A stretch of 11,193 nucleotides of DNA from Caldisericota bacterium (GTDB taxonomy: Bacteria; Caldisericota; Caldisericia; Cryosericales; Cryosericaceae), in NCBI GenBank assembly GCA_022710025.1, contig JAKLHS010000015.1, positions 1 through 11,193 on the forward strand, read 5' to 3'. A model generated the notes under the pieces. That model made no database searches. It saw only the letters and a list, made by a program, of their open reading frames with translations, and was not told the DNA's origin. Shown here one piece after another: positions 1-6,880 of this stretch. Each line of letters begins with the position of its first letter. Within the stretch, counting starts at the first letter, position 1. Made by a program: the position numbers and the translations under genes.

Positions 1-408
1 AATCTCATCGACCGATTCTTCCCAGTCATGCTGCTCTATGAATGGAGCGTGAGTGTCGGCAGTCATCAGCTTGCTGCTTCCCAGCCTGCCAAGCACCCGC
101 CTGAGTTCGGGTTGGAAAACCACAACCAGCAGCAGGGGCAGAAAGGATGTGGAAAAACTGAAAAGCCAGCTGAATACGCTGTTCAGAGCCAGCAAACCAG
201 TCTTCAGACTGATCCACTCGGCACCATAGACCAGCAAGTAGTAGATAATAAGTCCCTGTGCAAGTTGGAGAGCTCTCGTATTCGAGATGAGCCTGAGAAC
301 CACGTAGATAAGGACAGATGTCAATGCGATGTCGACGACGATCGAGGCTACGCGCCCAGGCGTAAGGCCGATAAACAAATCTGCGAAGAATTTCTGGAGA
401 TAGACCAT
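1..408 (-). CDS. cdaA: Diadenylate cyclase CdaA, N-terminal part (cut by left window edge)
   Basis: CdaA makes the second messenger c-di-AMP from two ATP and is anchored in the cytoplasmic membrane. I translated the minus strand directly: the frame is open from an ATG at 408-406 to base 1, giving 136 residues. Three hydrophobic segments lie at about residues 20-41, 47-68 and 72-98. The second begins after NTRALQLAQG, matching the GTRAVQLLKG stretch of Bacillus CdaA. The third runs into FQPELRR (98-104), the family hallmark that leads into the cyclase domain. The catalytic DGA and RHR motifs would lie beyond the window, so activity cannot be judged. The ATG follows the methyltransferase stop by one base. 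A GGTGAT-like element abuts the ATG with almost no spacing, so translation may be coupled to the upstream gene; a TTG at 429 is a weaker alternative start. A cdaR partner would be expected further left. Confidence 0.9.
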   Translation of the reverse strand, partial: MVYLQKFFADLFIGLTPGRVASIVVDIALTSVLIYVVLRLISNTRALQLAQGLIIYYLLVYGAEWISLKTGLLALNSVFSWLFSFSTSFLPLLLVVVFQPELRRVLGRLGSSKLMTADTHAPFIEQHDWEESVDEI

Positions 409-409
409 A

Positions 410-1153
410 TCACCTCTTGGCGACGACAATCATGCGCTTGGACTCCGGTCCCAAGCGTGAGCCGTCGTAATCCCCATACCATTGAACAGACCGTAAACCG
501 GAAAGCGTGATCATGGTATCCATTTCAGAGACAGTATACATACGAAGTGTTCGCCTGTATTCATGCTTGCCGGAAGGCCCTTCGACGATTCGCCTTGTAA
601 TGACAGCCCCCCGGGCAATATCGAGCTTCCGGCGCTCGGCTATCAGTTCATCGCCGACTTCGTGCCACTCTTCTGCCACGAAGTGCCTGATGATATAATC
701 ACGATTCTCGACGTCCACAAAGACCAATCCTTTTGTTTTCGTATGTTTCGCCATGTTTTTCAACACCAGCTCGTCTCCCGCCGACTCCCCGAAGTACCCG
801 AACGAACTCCACAGCGATAGTGTAAGATCGGCTTCCAGACTCAAGGTCATAGTCCTGCTGTCCGCCGTCACAAATCTTGCATCGAGTCCCTCAAGGCGAG
901 CCTGTTCCTGGCATCTCGCTACATAGTCTGGGTTCATATCGACACCTGTTACCCTGAACCCGAGGCGCGCCAGCACTAAGCTATGGCGTCCAAGCCCACA
1001 GCCAACATCAAGGATCACAGCCTTGGGAAGAAGCGGACAGAGCATGAGAATCTGTCGAACCTGCTGAACAGTCCTCGCTGGATCCACAGTGTCAAGGAAA
1101 AGGCGCCTGTACGTATCGTCGAAGTACTCGTGAATCCAATCACCGCTCATCAT
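410..1153 (-). CDS. Class I SAM-dependent methyltransferase
   Basis: This 247-residue protein has a Rossmann-type methyltransferase core. Motif I is LDVGCGLGRHS (residues 48-58), the SAM glycine loop. It is followed by an acidic ribose-binding residue in VTGVDMNP (68-75) and a motif-II-like TADS (96-99). The strand TLSLWSSFGYF (111-121) occupies the motif IV position. The N-terminal DWIHEYFDDTYRRLF is typical of small-molecule methyltransferases of the Methyltransf_25/11 type. The substrate cannot be read from the sequence. It is the first gene of a minus-strand pair with cdaA, whose ATG lies one base past its stop. The start is one of two adjacent ATGs (1153 or 1150). No purine-rich ribosome site precedes it, and a promoter-like -10 lies only nine bases away, so the message may have almost no leader. 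The family is secure; the role is unknown. Confidence 0.85.
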   Translation of the reverse strand: MMSGDWIHEYFDDTYRRLFLDTVDPARTVQQVRQILMLCPLLPKAVILDVGCGLGRHSLVLARLGFRVTGVDMNPDYVARCQEQARLEGLDARFVTADSRTMTLSLEADLTLSLWSSFGYFGESAGDELVLKNMAKHTKTKGLVFVDVENRDYIIRHFVAEEWHEVGDELIAERRKLDIARGAVITRRIVEGPSGKHEYRRTLRMYTVSEMDTMITLSGLRSVQWYGDYDGSRLGPESKRMIVVAKR

Positions 1154-1162
1154 GTGGTACAG

Positions 1163-1190
1163 ATACTAGGTCATCAAAGCCAAAATGCAA
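1163..1190 (-). promoter_or_regulatory. Probable sigma70-type promoter for the methyltransferase-cdaA pair
   Basis: On the minus strand TTGCAT (1190-1185) is followed after 16 bases by TAGTAT (1168-1163). Transcription would start about 6-8 bases further on, within a few bases of the ATG at 1153. No Shine-Dalgarno sequence lies between, so this looks like a leaderless or nearly leaderless promoter. This is inferred from motif match and position only. Confidence 0.45.
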
Positions 1191-1229
1191 CCGCATACAG
1201 GCCGGCACTGAAGAGTGCGTGGTTTCCGC

Positions 1230-1257
1230 TTGACAGTGCAATCCCTGCAAATAGGAT
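1230..1257 (+). promoter_or_regulatory. Probable promoter of the octanoyltransferase gene, start codon at or near +1
   Basis: A consensus -35 TTGACA (1230-1235) is followed by a 16-base spacer and TAGGAT (1252-1257). The ATG at 1264 is six bases beyond the -10, where transcription would begin, which suggests a leaderless message. An alternative reading is that AGGA (1253-1256) serves as a weak ribosome site with a promoter further upstream. The perfect -35 favours the promoter reading. Confidence 0.55.
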
Positions 1258-1263
1258 GTATTC

Positions 1264-2067
1264 ATGCAAATATGGCGGTGCATCGTCTCCGGTATCAGTG
1301 CTTCCGCTGAGAACATGGCACTCGACGAAGCACTCCTCGCATCCGCTTGCCGCACTGGTATACCGGTGCTTCGCTTTTATGGATGGTCTCCTGCCACCGT
1401 ATCGATTGGATTCGCTCAGAAGGTGGCGGAAACGCTGAATCTCGAGGAGATTGCCAAACGAAAGCTGGCTTGGGTACGGCGACCAACCGGCGGTCGAGCC
1501 GTGCTTCATGATATGGAAGTCACATACTCGGTCTCGGTACCAGCGTCCGCTCCGTTATATCAACTGGGGCTCGCCGCTTCTTATGAATGTTTGTGCCATC
1601 CCATCATCATGGCTCTGCAATATCTTGGAATCCCCGCAGTGCTGTCGCCTCATTCGTCGGCGGGATTTATCTCCGCATCATGCTTCACGGCTCCCGGAAC
1701 AACGGATATTCTGGTACATCATAGGAAGATAGTCGGCTCAGCGCAGGTACGCAATCGGGATGGTTTCCTTCAACATGGCTCAATCGTGCTGAGGCAAAAT
1801 CTTGAAACCCTCTTTGCCGTGGTGCGCACCCCGGGAGACGGACCTGCCGCAGCCGCTCGCCGCGCCGCGCGATTCACAACCAGCGTCAGCGATGAGGCAG
1901 GGCGAGCAGTCTCTTTTCAGGAAATGGTCGCCGCGCTCATACGTGGTTTCTCTTCGGCAGATGACGTGAATCTCGTTCGCGACATCGCGACCCCCGAAGA
2001 AACAGCTCTGTGTTCTCAACTGTGCAAAAACAAATACGCATGCGATAAATGGAACGCTTTGCGCTGA
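1264..2067 (+). CDS. LipM-like octanoyl-[GcvH/carrier]:protein transferase (BPL/LPL family)
   Basis: This 267-residue protein belongs to the biotin/lipoate protein ligase fold and probably moves octanoyl groups between carrier and target lipoyl domains during lipoic acid assembly in the cytoplasm. It opens with ENMALDEALL (16-25). It carries the family signature RRPTGGRAVLHD (72-83) and the active-site lysine stretch RKIVGSAQVR (154-163, Lys155), followed by LQHGSI (169-174). A cysteine at 140 (SCFTAPG) sits where LipM-type octanoyltransferases carry their catalytic Cys and where LplA ligases do not. The C-terminal NKYACDKWN also resembles LipM (KYATDEWN). I therefore prefer LipM over LplA, although a ligase assignment is possible. 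The gene is single, divergent from the methyltransferase, and ends just before the promoter of the next operon. No lipoyl synthase gene is visible in the window. Confidence 0.82.
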   Translation: MQIWRCIVSGISASAENMALDEALLASACRTGIPVLRFYGWSPATVSIGFAQKVAETLNLEEIAKRKLAWVRRPTGGRAVLHDMEVTYSVSVPASAPLYQLGLAASYECLCHPIIMALQYLGIPAVLSPHSSAGFISASCFTAPGTTDILVHHRKIVGSAQVRNRDGFLQHGSIVLRQNLETLFAVVRTPGDGPAAAARRAARFTTSVSDEAGRAVSFQEMVAALIRGFSSADDVNLVRDIATPEETALCSQLCKNKYACDKWNALR

Positions 2068-2086
2068 CTCGAATGGATGATATACT
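2059..2086 (+). promoter_or_regulatory. Probable promoter of the seven-gene operon
   Basis: TTGCGC (2059-2064) lies 16 bases before TATACT (2081-2086), overlapping the last codons of the preceding gene. Transcription would start near 2093, giving a leader of about 54 bases that contains the ribosome site at 2134-2139. The -10 hexamer is identical to that of the SRP RNA promoter at 10104. No terminator is visible before it. Confidence 0.5.
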
Positions 2087-2133
2087 TTTGCGATTGCCAG
2101 TGGAGCCTTGCGCATCACCAGACAGGCCCGGCC

Positions 2134-2139
2134 AAGGAG
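2134..2139 (+). promoter_or_regulatory. Shine-Dalgarno site that fixes the PPIase start
   Basis: AAGGAG lies seven bases before the ATG at 2147. This favours ATG 2147 over the in-frame TTG at 2108, which has no comparable site. Confidence 0.75.
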
Positions 2140-2146
2140 TGAGAGG

Positions 2147-3724
2147 ATGGGAAAAGAAAGCAGGATCAGACAGGAACGCAAGTCAGCGGGGTTGACGGAG
2201 AAGCCTCAGAGCCAACATAGGGACAGATTCCCCATCGTCATGCGAATCGTCGCGATCGCGCTTGCAGTAATACTGGTTACGTGGGGTTCGCTCTTTGCCC
2301 TGAAAAGCGCCACCGGTTCAATCGCGTACCAAGTGGGCACGGAAACCGTGCTTCAGAGCGACATTAACGCTCAGATCCAGAGCTATGTCGATATGTACAA
2401 GCAATACGGCATAGATCTCACAACAGAAGAGAACGTTTCCATGCTCAAGTCCATTCGCAAAAGTGTTACAAACAGCGCGATAGAGCAGCAGTTGTACGTT
2501 CAGTATGCGAAATCCAAAAACATGACCCTGGATGAAACCAAGTTCAAAGAAGCGGTTGATACCGAGGTCGAAAACGCGGTCAATCAGTCAAAATCACAGT
2601 TCGGTACTGATGCCTCCGCTTTTGAGGATGCCGTCATCGCCCAATACGGTTCCATGGACAAGTTCAGGGCCTACATCCGCACGAAGGTCGAGCCGTATGT
2701 TGAGCGTCAACAACTCGCGGATGCCGTTACCGCTGAGATAGAGAGCGGCGTAGTAGTGTCGGAGGCCGATGTCAAGGCCTATTTTGAATCCAAGGGACGG
2801 GTTGAGGCCGATCACCTGCTGATTCTCGTGGACGCGGACAAAGATTCGTCATCGACGATAGCGCGCAAGAAGGCGACCGCCCAGGCTATTTATGATGATA
2901 TCGTCAATCAGAGAGCCACGAACAAGACATTCGATTTTGCGAAGTATGCACAGGACAAAGCGACAGAGCTCAACAACGCGACGGCCAATTATGCCAAATA
3001 CGAAAATCTCGGTTTTTTTACGAAGGGGCAGATGGTTGCGGAATTTGAAGCAGCCGCCTTTGAGGCCAAGCCTGGAGAGATTGTCGGTCCTATTCAGACG
3101 GACTTCGGCTTTCACATCATCAACGTGATAGCGCAGGAGCCGGTGAGCGCAATCTACGACACACCCGAGACGGTGAAGGCAGCTCACATCGTCTTTGCGT
3201 TTGGCACAGGCGACAAGACAGAAGCGACAGCCAAAGCAGATGCAAACAAGGTATACGCGGAGCTTCAGAAAGGCCTTTCGTTTGCTTCTGCTGTATCCAA
3301 GTACTCAACCGACAGCGACGCCAAGGATGGCGGCATCCTCGACTACTTCTCTCGAACGGGCGACCAGATACGTTTTGACGCTCTTGCGAGTCTGAAGCGA
3401 GGCCAGTATACAAAGCCATTCGTCAATGGATCCTCCTACGAAATCCTTCAAGTCGTTGACCGGAAACCATTCGTCAAGGCTTCCCTTAGCGACAAAACGA
3501 CGTATGACAAGGTCAAGTCAGCTCTTGAGAGCGAGCGCAAGGCCAGCGCCAAAACGGACCTGCTCGCGGAACTCAAACAGCAATTCCCTGTGCGTCAGGG
3601 ACGCTGGTCACGATTCATGGCGTGGTATAACCACGGCGTCGGCAAGATATTTTCAGCTATAGGAGATTGGATCGTCAAGGTCACCGGCAAAGGGGCGACG
3701 ACCGAGACGCCGTCGTCCCAGTAG
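2147..3724 (+). CDS. Membrane-anchored SurA/PrsA-like peptidylprolyl isomerase with two parvulin domains
   Basis: This 525-residue protein probably assists folding of exported proteins outside the cytoplasmic membrane. A basic N-terminus (1-29) is followed by one hydrophobic anchor (about 30-52). A SurA_N-type helical chaperone region spans about 60-215. Two parvulin (rotamase, PF00639-type) domains follow: the first (about 219-332) ends GEIVGPIQTDFGFHIINV, and the second (about 344-442) contains AAHIVF, the KYSTDSDAKDGGILDYF segment and YEILQVVDRKP. A helical tail ends in RWSRFMAWYN (486-495), a motif that recurs at the C-terminus of the next protein. There is no lipobox cysteine, so the anchor is probably an uncleaved transmembrane helix. 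The start is ATG 2147 with a good ribosome site. It is the first gene of the operon and stops two bases before its paralogue. PrsA, PpiD and SurA are all plausible names, so I give no symbol. Confidence 0.85.
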   Translation: MGKESRIRQERKSAGLTEKPQSQHRDRFPIVMRIVAIALAVILVTWGSLFALKSATGSIAYQVGTETVLQSDINAQIQSYVDMYKQYGIDLTTEENVSMLKSIRKSVTNSAIEQQLYVQYAKSKNMTLDETKFKEAVDTEVENAVNQSKSQFGTDASAFEDAVIAQYGSMDKFRAYIRTKVEPYVERQQLADAVTAEIESGVVVSEADVKAYFESKGRVEADHLLILVDADKDSSSTIARKKATAQAIYDDIVNQRATNKTFDFAKYAQDKATELNNATANYAKYENLGFFTKGQMVAEFEAAAFEAKPGEIVGPIQTDFGFHIINVIAQEPVSAIYDTPETVKAAHIVFAFGTGDKTEATAKADANKVYAELQKGLSFASAVSKYSTDSDAKDGGILDYFSRTGDQIRFDALASLKRGQYTKPFVNGSSYEILQVVDRKPFVKASLSDKTTYDKVKSALESERKASAKTDLLAELKQQFPVRQGRWSRFMAWYNHGVGKIFSAIGDWIVKVTGKGATTETPSSQ

Positions 3725-3726
3725 AG

Positions 3727-4554
3727 ATGACAGAAGAGAGCGACGCTCGGCAGGTAACCAACGACAGACAGCGAATCCAACGGAGGCTCGCCGCAATCGG
3801 CTTGGCGGTCGTCGCTATTCTTGTTCTCACGACGGTGGTTGCAGTGCCGGTCTTCCGCTCGCGGTCTGTTGCTTTTTACTTCGGACGGACTCCTGTACCG
3901 CAAACATTTGTTGCGGCGATGGTTGCGGATTTGCCGTTTGACCCGACCAGCAGCTACTACAAAACAAGAGTGGAATTGCTGGATCGGACGAGCTCCAAGG
4001 CTGAATATATCGTCGCAGGTCTTAACAAGGAGGCTGTCGAACGCCTTGTTGTCATGTATGCGCAGGCTTCGGAGGCGGCAAAGCTAGGTATCACTATCAG
4101 CGCCTCCGAACTGGAGAAAGCCGTAAAGACGTACATAAACGAACACGCTCTTCCGGACGACGCCGATGAGATAGCACGACTGGAATCGACTGAGATGCGC
4201 TCCTACATTGCACTGCGAGAGATCTCCGCGGTTTATGAAAACAGGTGTACAAAAGATACGACTGTCACATCCAAAGAGGTCAGTGATTATTTCGCCGCAT
4301 GGTCCTGGAGATACATGAGTTCGAATGGAGTACAGCTGACCTTTGCTGAAGCCCATGAACAGGCAACTCGAGACGCCTTGGCAAACAAGAAGTTTCAGCA
4401 GATACTCCTTGACCGCAGTCAGCTGCTCAGCGTTGCCCTCACCGAGGTCAAGGGTGATACGCGATACAAGCAGTTTATGAGGTGGTGGAATATCATGTTC
4501 GGCACCGAAGTCCCTGACAACCTGCAACCACTCCAGATCGAGCCGGTATCATGA
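3727..4554 (+). CDS. SurA_N-like membrane protein without parvulin domains (paralogue of the preceding gene)
   Basis: This 275-residue protein has one N-terminal hydrophobic segment (about 21-42) and a mostly helical exterior. The region around 104-196 follows the helical chaperone part of the upstream protein: VMYAQASEAAKLGIT aligns by eye with VQYAKSKNMTLD, MRSYIALREISAVYENR with FRAYIRTKVEPYVERQQ, and VTSKEVSDYFAAW with VSEADVKAYFESK. It then passes straight to the equivalent of the C-terminal tail, ending RYKQFMRWWN (246-255) against RWSRFMAWYN. The stretch that holds both parvulin domains in the neighbour (roughly 220 residues) is absent. It is therefore probably a chaperone or partner subunit without isomerase activity. 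The start is taken as ATG 3727, two bases after the upstream stop and without a clear ribosome site, so coupling is likely. An in-frame TTG at 3667 is rejected. It overlaps the next gene by ATGA. Confidence 0.75.
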   Translation: MTEESDARQVTNDRQRIQRRLAAIGLAVVAILVLTTVVAVPVFRSRSVAFYFGRTPVPQTFVAAMVADLPFDPTSSYYKTRVELLDRTSSKAEYIVAGLNKEAVERLVVMYAQASEAAKLGITISASELEKAVKTYINEHALPDDADEIARLESTEMRSYIALREISAVYENRCTKDTTVTSKEVSDYFAAWSWRYMSSNGVQLTFAEAHEQATRDALANKKFQQILLDRSQLLSVALTEVKGDTRYKQFMRWWNIMFGTEVPDNLQPLQIEPVS

Positions 4555-6230
4555 CTCACGAGCCACGAGATTCCCGTCCCGGCCGTTCTGCAAATCGACC
4601 GGTCAATCGAGGAAGTTCAAAACCTGGAGCAAGCAGGGGCCAACAGAGAAGACACTTCAGGCCAGAAAGCCGCGGATCCGCTGCCGTAGCCGAACCACAG
4701 ACAACCAAGTATGGCGAGCTCCTTCAGGAGATACAGGACGAAGTCTGCTATTTCCTGCCCGTAGACGCCTTGGCCACGGGTACTCACCGATATCTATATC
4801 ATCTTGGCGACTACTCTCGCTCCAGTATCGACCAGATGGGCCAATTCTTAAGTGAGAAACGCGAAAACCTGTCAAAACTGGAACAGGGCAGACTATCGGG
4901 CCATGAACGCAGGTCAGCGTTGGTGCTCGGCTCATATATCGATAGTTTGGCACATCTTCTGGCCGATGATTATTTTGCCGGCACATTATGGCAGATGCGC
5001 AATTGCCGTCGTGGCTTATATCAGCTGCTCTACATGAAGCAAATCCCTTCGTATGTACGAGGCAAAGCGCTCCTCCGACGTCTGGATGAACTTGCTACTT
5101 CACCCACCTTTCCTGGTGAGCATATCAGCCTGCAATCAGTGGTTCATCAGCGTCTTGCACTGCAGGAGCTCGATTTGCTGCAACAATATCTGCTCTTTGC
5201 CGAGGAGAGAGCCAGTCGGTTTGACGACAAGCAAGTTATCATGGAGCGAATCACGAAGGCGCGCCAGCAGATAGCCCGGATTGGACCACGTTTGGCTCAC
5301 TGGTCAGAATCCGGCGAAACGCCCTCAAACCCTATTCCAGCGATCCTTATCCCTTCGCTCAATGACGATATGCTCAGTACATACAGAGAACACCTGGATC
5401 ACGAGATCGAGTTTCTGCGAAAAGAGCTGACCCAGACCGCTCGATCGATTGATGCGTCTCGACCTGCCGGCGATGTAGTGGGCGATGTTGTCCATGCCTC
5501 GCGTGAACGGCGTCTGGACCAGGAAACGATCGAGGCGTGGATGTCCAGAGACTATCCCCGTCTCCGGTCGTTCTTCCCGGGCTACAGGCTGCGATCAATT
5601 CCCGTCGCTGCCGATATTGCCGGAACGATTCCTCCGTATGACGGCCCGGAGTCGGTTGCTCTCCGCGGGGCAGCATTGGACCATTGGCAGACCGCATGCC
5701 CAATCCCCGCGCCGGTTCGATGGTTGTCTCCCGAGATAGCCCTGATGATGACGTACCTCCCTGGAAGAGCATATATCGAAACCGCCATCACGGCTTGGGA
5801 CCCCCGCCTTCCTTTACATTTCCAGCGTGAAGTGTTTATTACCGGCCTTGCGACATTCGAACTTCAGAATATTGTTGGGCTCGACGGCATACTGACGCCG
5901 GAGAATGGTCTGCTCTCGCGTCTGCAGCTGCTCATTGAGGATCTGATGGCAGTGCTCGACATAGAAATCCTCGAGCATCGCCTGTCACATATCGATACCG
6001 AAGAATTCCTCCGCCGGGAAGTTCCGCTGCCAGACGATCTGGCGATAGCATACTCCGCTATCGCCACAGTCGAGTACGGCGTGTCCCTGGCACGGTTCTT
6101 GCTCCGGTCAAAGCTCCGCGATATGCGTAGGATATCACGAGCCAGCAACAAGAAGGTCTCCTGGACCTCGTTTTATCAAAGCATCTTTGAACAGGGAACA
6201 TTCGATCCCTCTTCGCTCGAAAATCCATGA
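4551..6230 (+). CDS. DUF885-like protein lacking the expected metal-binding motif
   Basis: I do not recognise this 559-residue protein with certainty. Residues 1-50 are rich in Arg, Ser, Gly and Pro and probably disordered; there is no signal peptide or membrane segment. The rest looks like a distant DUF885 (putative metallopeptidase) homologue. FLPVDALATGTHRYLYHLGDYS (68-89) matches the family's N-terminal pattern, and residues 348-364 (SIPVAADIAG then TIPPYDG) its central proline-rich stretch. MTYLPGRAYIETA (400-412) falls where DUF885 has HExxPGHH, keeping only Pro-Gly. EVFITGLATFEL (427-438) stands where the family has a VEGWALYAE segment. The helical C-terminus (about 455-527) also follows the family. 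No HExxH occurs anywhere, so it is probably not a zinc peptidase. ATGA overlaps link it to the genes on both sides. A scaffold or regulatory role is possible but unproven. Confidence 0.6.
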   Translation: MTHEPRDSRPGRSANRPVNRGSSKPGASRGQQRRHFRPESRGSAAVAEPQTTKYGELLQEIQDEVCYFLPVDALATGTHRYLYHLGDYSRSSIDQMGQFLSEKRENLSKLEQGRLSGHERRSALVLGSYIDSLAHLLADDYFAGTLWQMRNCRRGLYQLLYMKQIPSYVRGKALLRRLDELATSPTFPGEHISLQSVVHQRLALQELDLLQQYLLFAEERASRFDDKQVIMERITKARQQIARIGPRLAHWSESGETPSNPIPAILIPSLNDDMLSTYREHLDHEIEFLRKELTQTARSIDASRPAGDVVGDVVHASRERRLDQETIEAWMSRDYPRLRSFFPGYRLRSIPVAADIAGTIPPYDGPESVALRGAALDHWQTACPIPAPVRWLSPEIALMMTYLPGRAYIETAITAWDPRLPLHFQREVFITGLATFELQNIVGLDGILTPENGLLSRLQLLIEDLMAVLDIEILEHRLSHIDTEEFLRREVPLPDDLAIAYSAIATVEYGVSLARFLLRSKLRDMRRISRASNKKVSWTSFYQSIFEQGTFDPSSLENP

Positions 6231-6880
6231 CAGTCAGCCTCCCTCTGCAACCTGACAAAGGGCCGCGCGTTCCTCTCTTCTTGGCAATTGCTGGGAACAT
6301 CGGTGTAGGGAAATCCACTCTTACTCGACATCTGGCAGAAAAATGGCATCTGTCATTGCTGCCAGAACCCGTGAAACAGAACCCTTTTCTCAAGCTGTAT
6401 TACGAGGAGCCCAGGCGCTGGGGCATGCAATCTCAACTGTTTTTTCTGACACAGCGCGTAGGCCTTTTCAAACGAGCGGCATCGCTCGGAAGTCCGAAGA
6501 TCGTGGACAGGACACTCTACGAGGACGCCGAAATCTTCGCCCGCATTGCCCTGTCCGGACCGGAATACAAGGTTTACTTCCAACTGTATGAATACTTGCT
6601 GGAGCATCTTCCTGTGCCTGACCTTATTGTCTACCTGAAAGCCTCTACCAGAACGCTGGCGAGAAGGATACAGTCTCGAGGACGCTCGTTTGAAAAGTCG
6701 CTGTCCTCGGCATATCTTCGCAAACTTAACATACGATATGACGCATGGGCAGCATCGTTTCGAAGAACCCCCATTATCACCATCGACACAGATGATCTGG
6801 ATCTCTTCAGTCTGTTCGGTGAGTATGAAACCGTCACCGATCGTATTGCGGATGCCCTCGCGGCAAGGAAGCTGATATGA
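6227..6880 (+). CDS. Deoxynucleoside kinase (dAK/dGK/dCK family)
   Basis: This 217-residue enzyme would phosphorylate a salvaged deoxynucleoside to its monophosphate with a nucleoside triphosphate, in the cytoplasm. It has the P-loop GNIGVGKST (23-31), a substrate-binding glutamate in LLPEPV (44-49), the family segment QSQLFFLTQR (68-77), the catalytic DRT motif (94-96, DRS in many relatives) followed by the EDAEIF segment, and the LID arginines in RRIQSRGRSFE (146-156). The length matches bacterial dAK/dGK enzymes. The base preference (dA, dG or dC) cannot be read reliably. Start and stop are embedded in ATGA overlaps with both neighbours, and no good ribosome site precedes the ATG, so translation probably depends on the upstream gene. 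With thymidylate kinase two genes downstream, the operon carries two steps of deoxynucleotide supply. Confidence 0.9.
   Translation: MTVSLPLQPDKGPRVPLFLAIAGNIGVGKSTLTRHLAEKWHLSLLPEPVKQNPFLKLYYEEPRRWGMQSQLFFLTQRVGLFKRAASLGSPKIVDRTLYEDAEIFARIALSGPEYKVYFQLYEYLLEHLPVPDLIVYLKASTRTLARRIQSRGRSFEKSLSSAYLRKLNIRYDAWAASFRRTPIITIDTDDLDLFSLFGEYETVTDRIADALAARKLI

Noticed and set aside
28..510. 160-codon open frame on the plus strand
   Set aside because: It lies opposite the diadenylate cyclase and methyltransferase genes, whose minus-strand products are clearly recognisable; its own product has no recognisable features.
2108..2146. Upstream TTG start for the parvulin protein
   Set aside because: ATG 2147 has an AAGGAG site at ideal spacing; the 13 extra residues would be translated from the leader that contains that site.
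3667..3726. Upstream TTG start for the parvulin-less paralogue
   Set aside because: It would overlap the preceding gene by 58 bases, and the AGGAGA before it abuts the codon with no spacing. ATG 3727 fits the tight operon layout.
5391..5440. HEIEF in the DUF885-like protein as a possible zinc HExxH motif
   Set aside because: The second histidine is absent (HEIEFLRK) and the segment looks like a charged helix outside the expected catalytic region.
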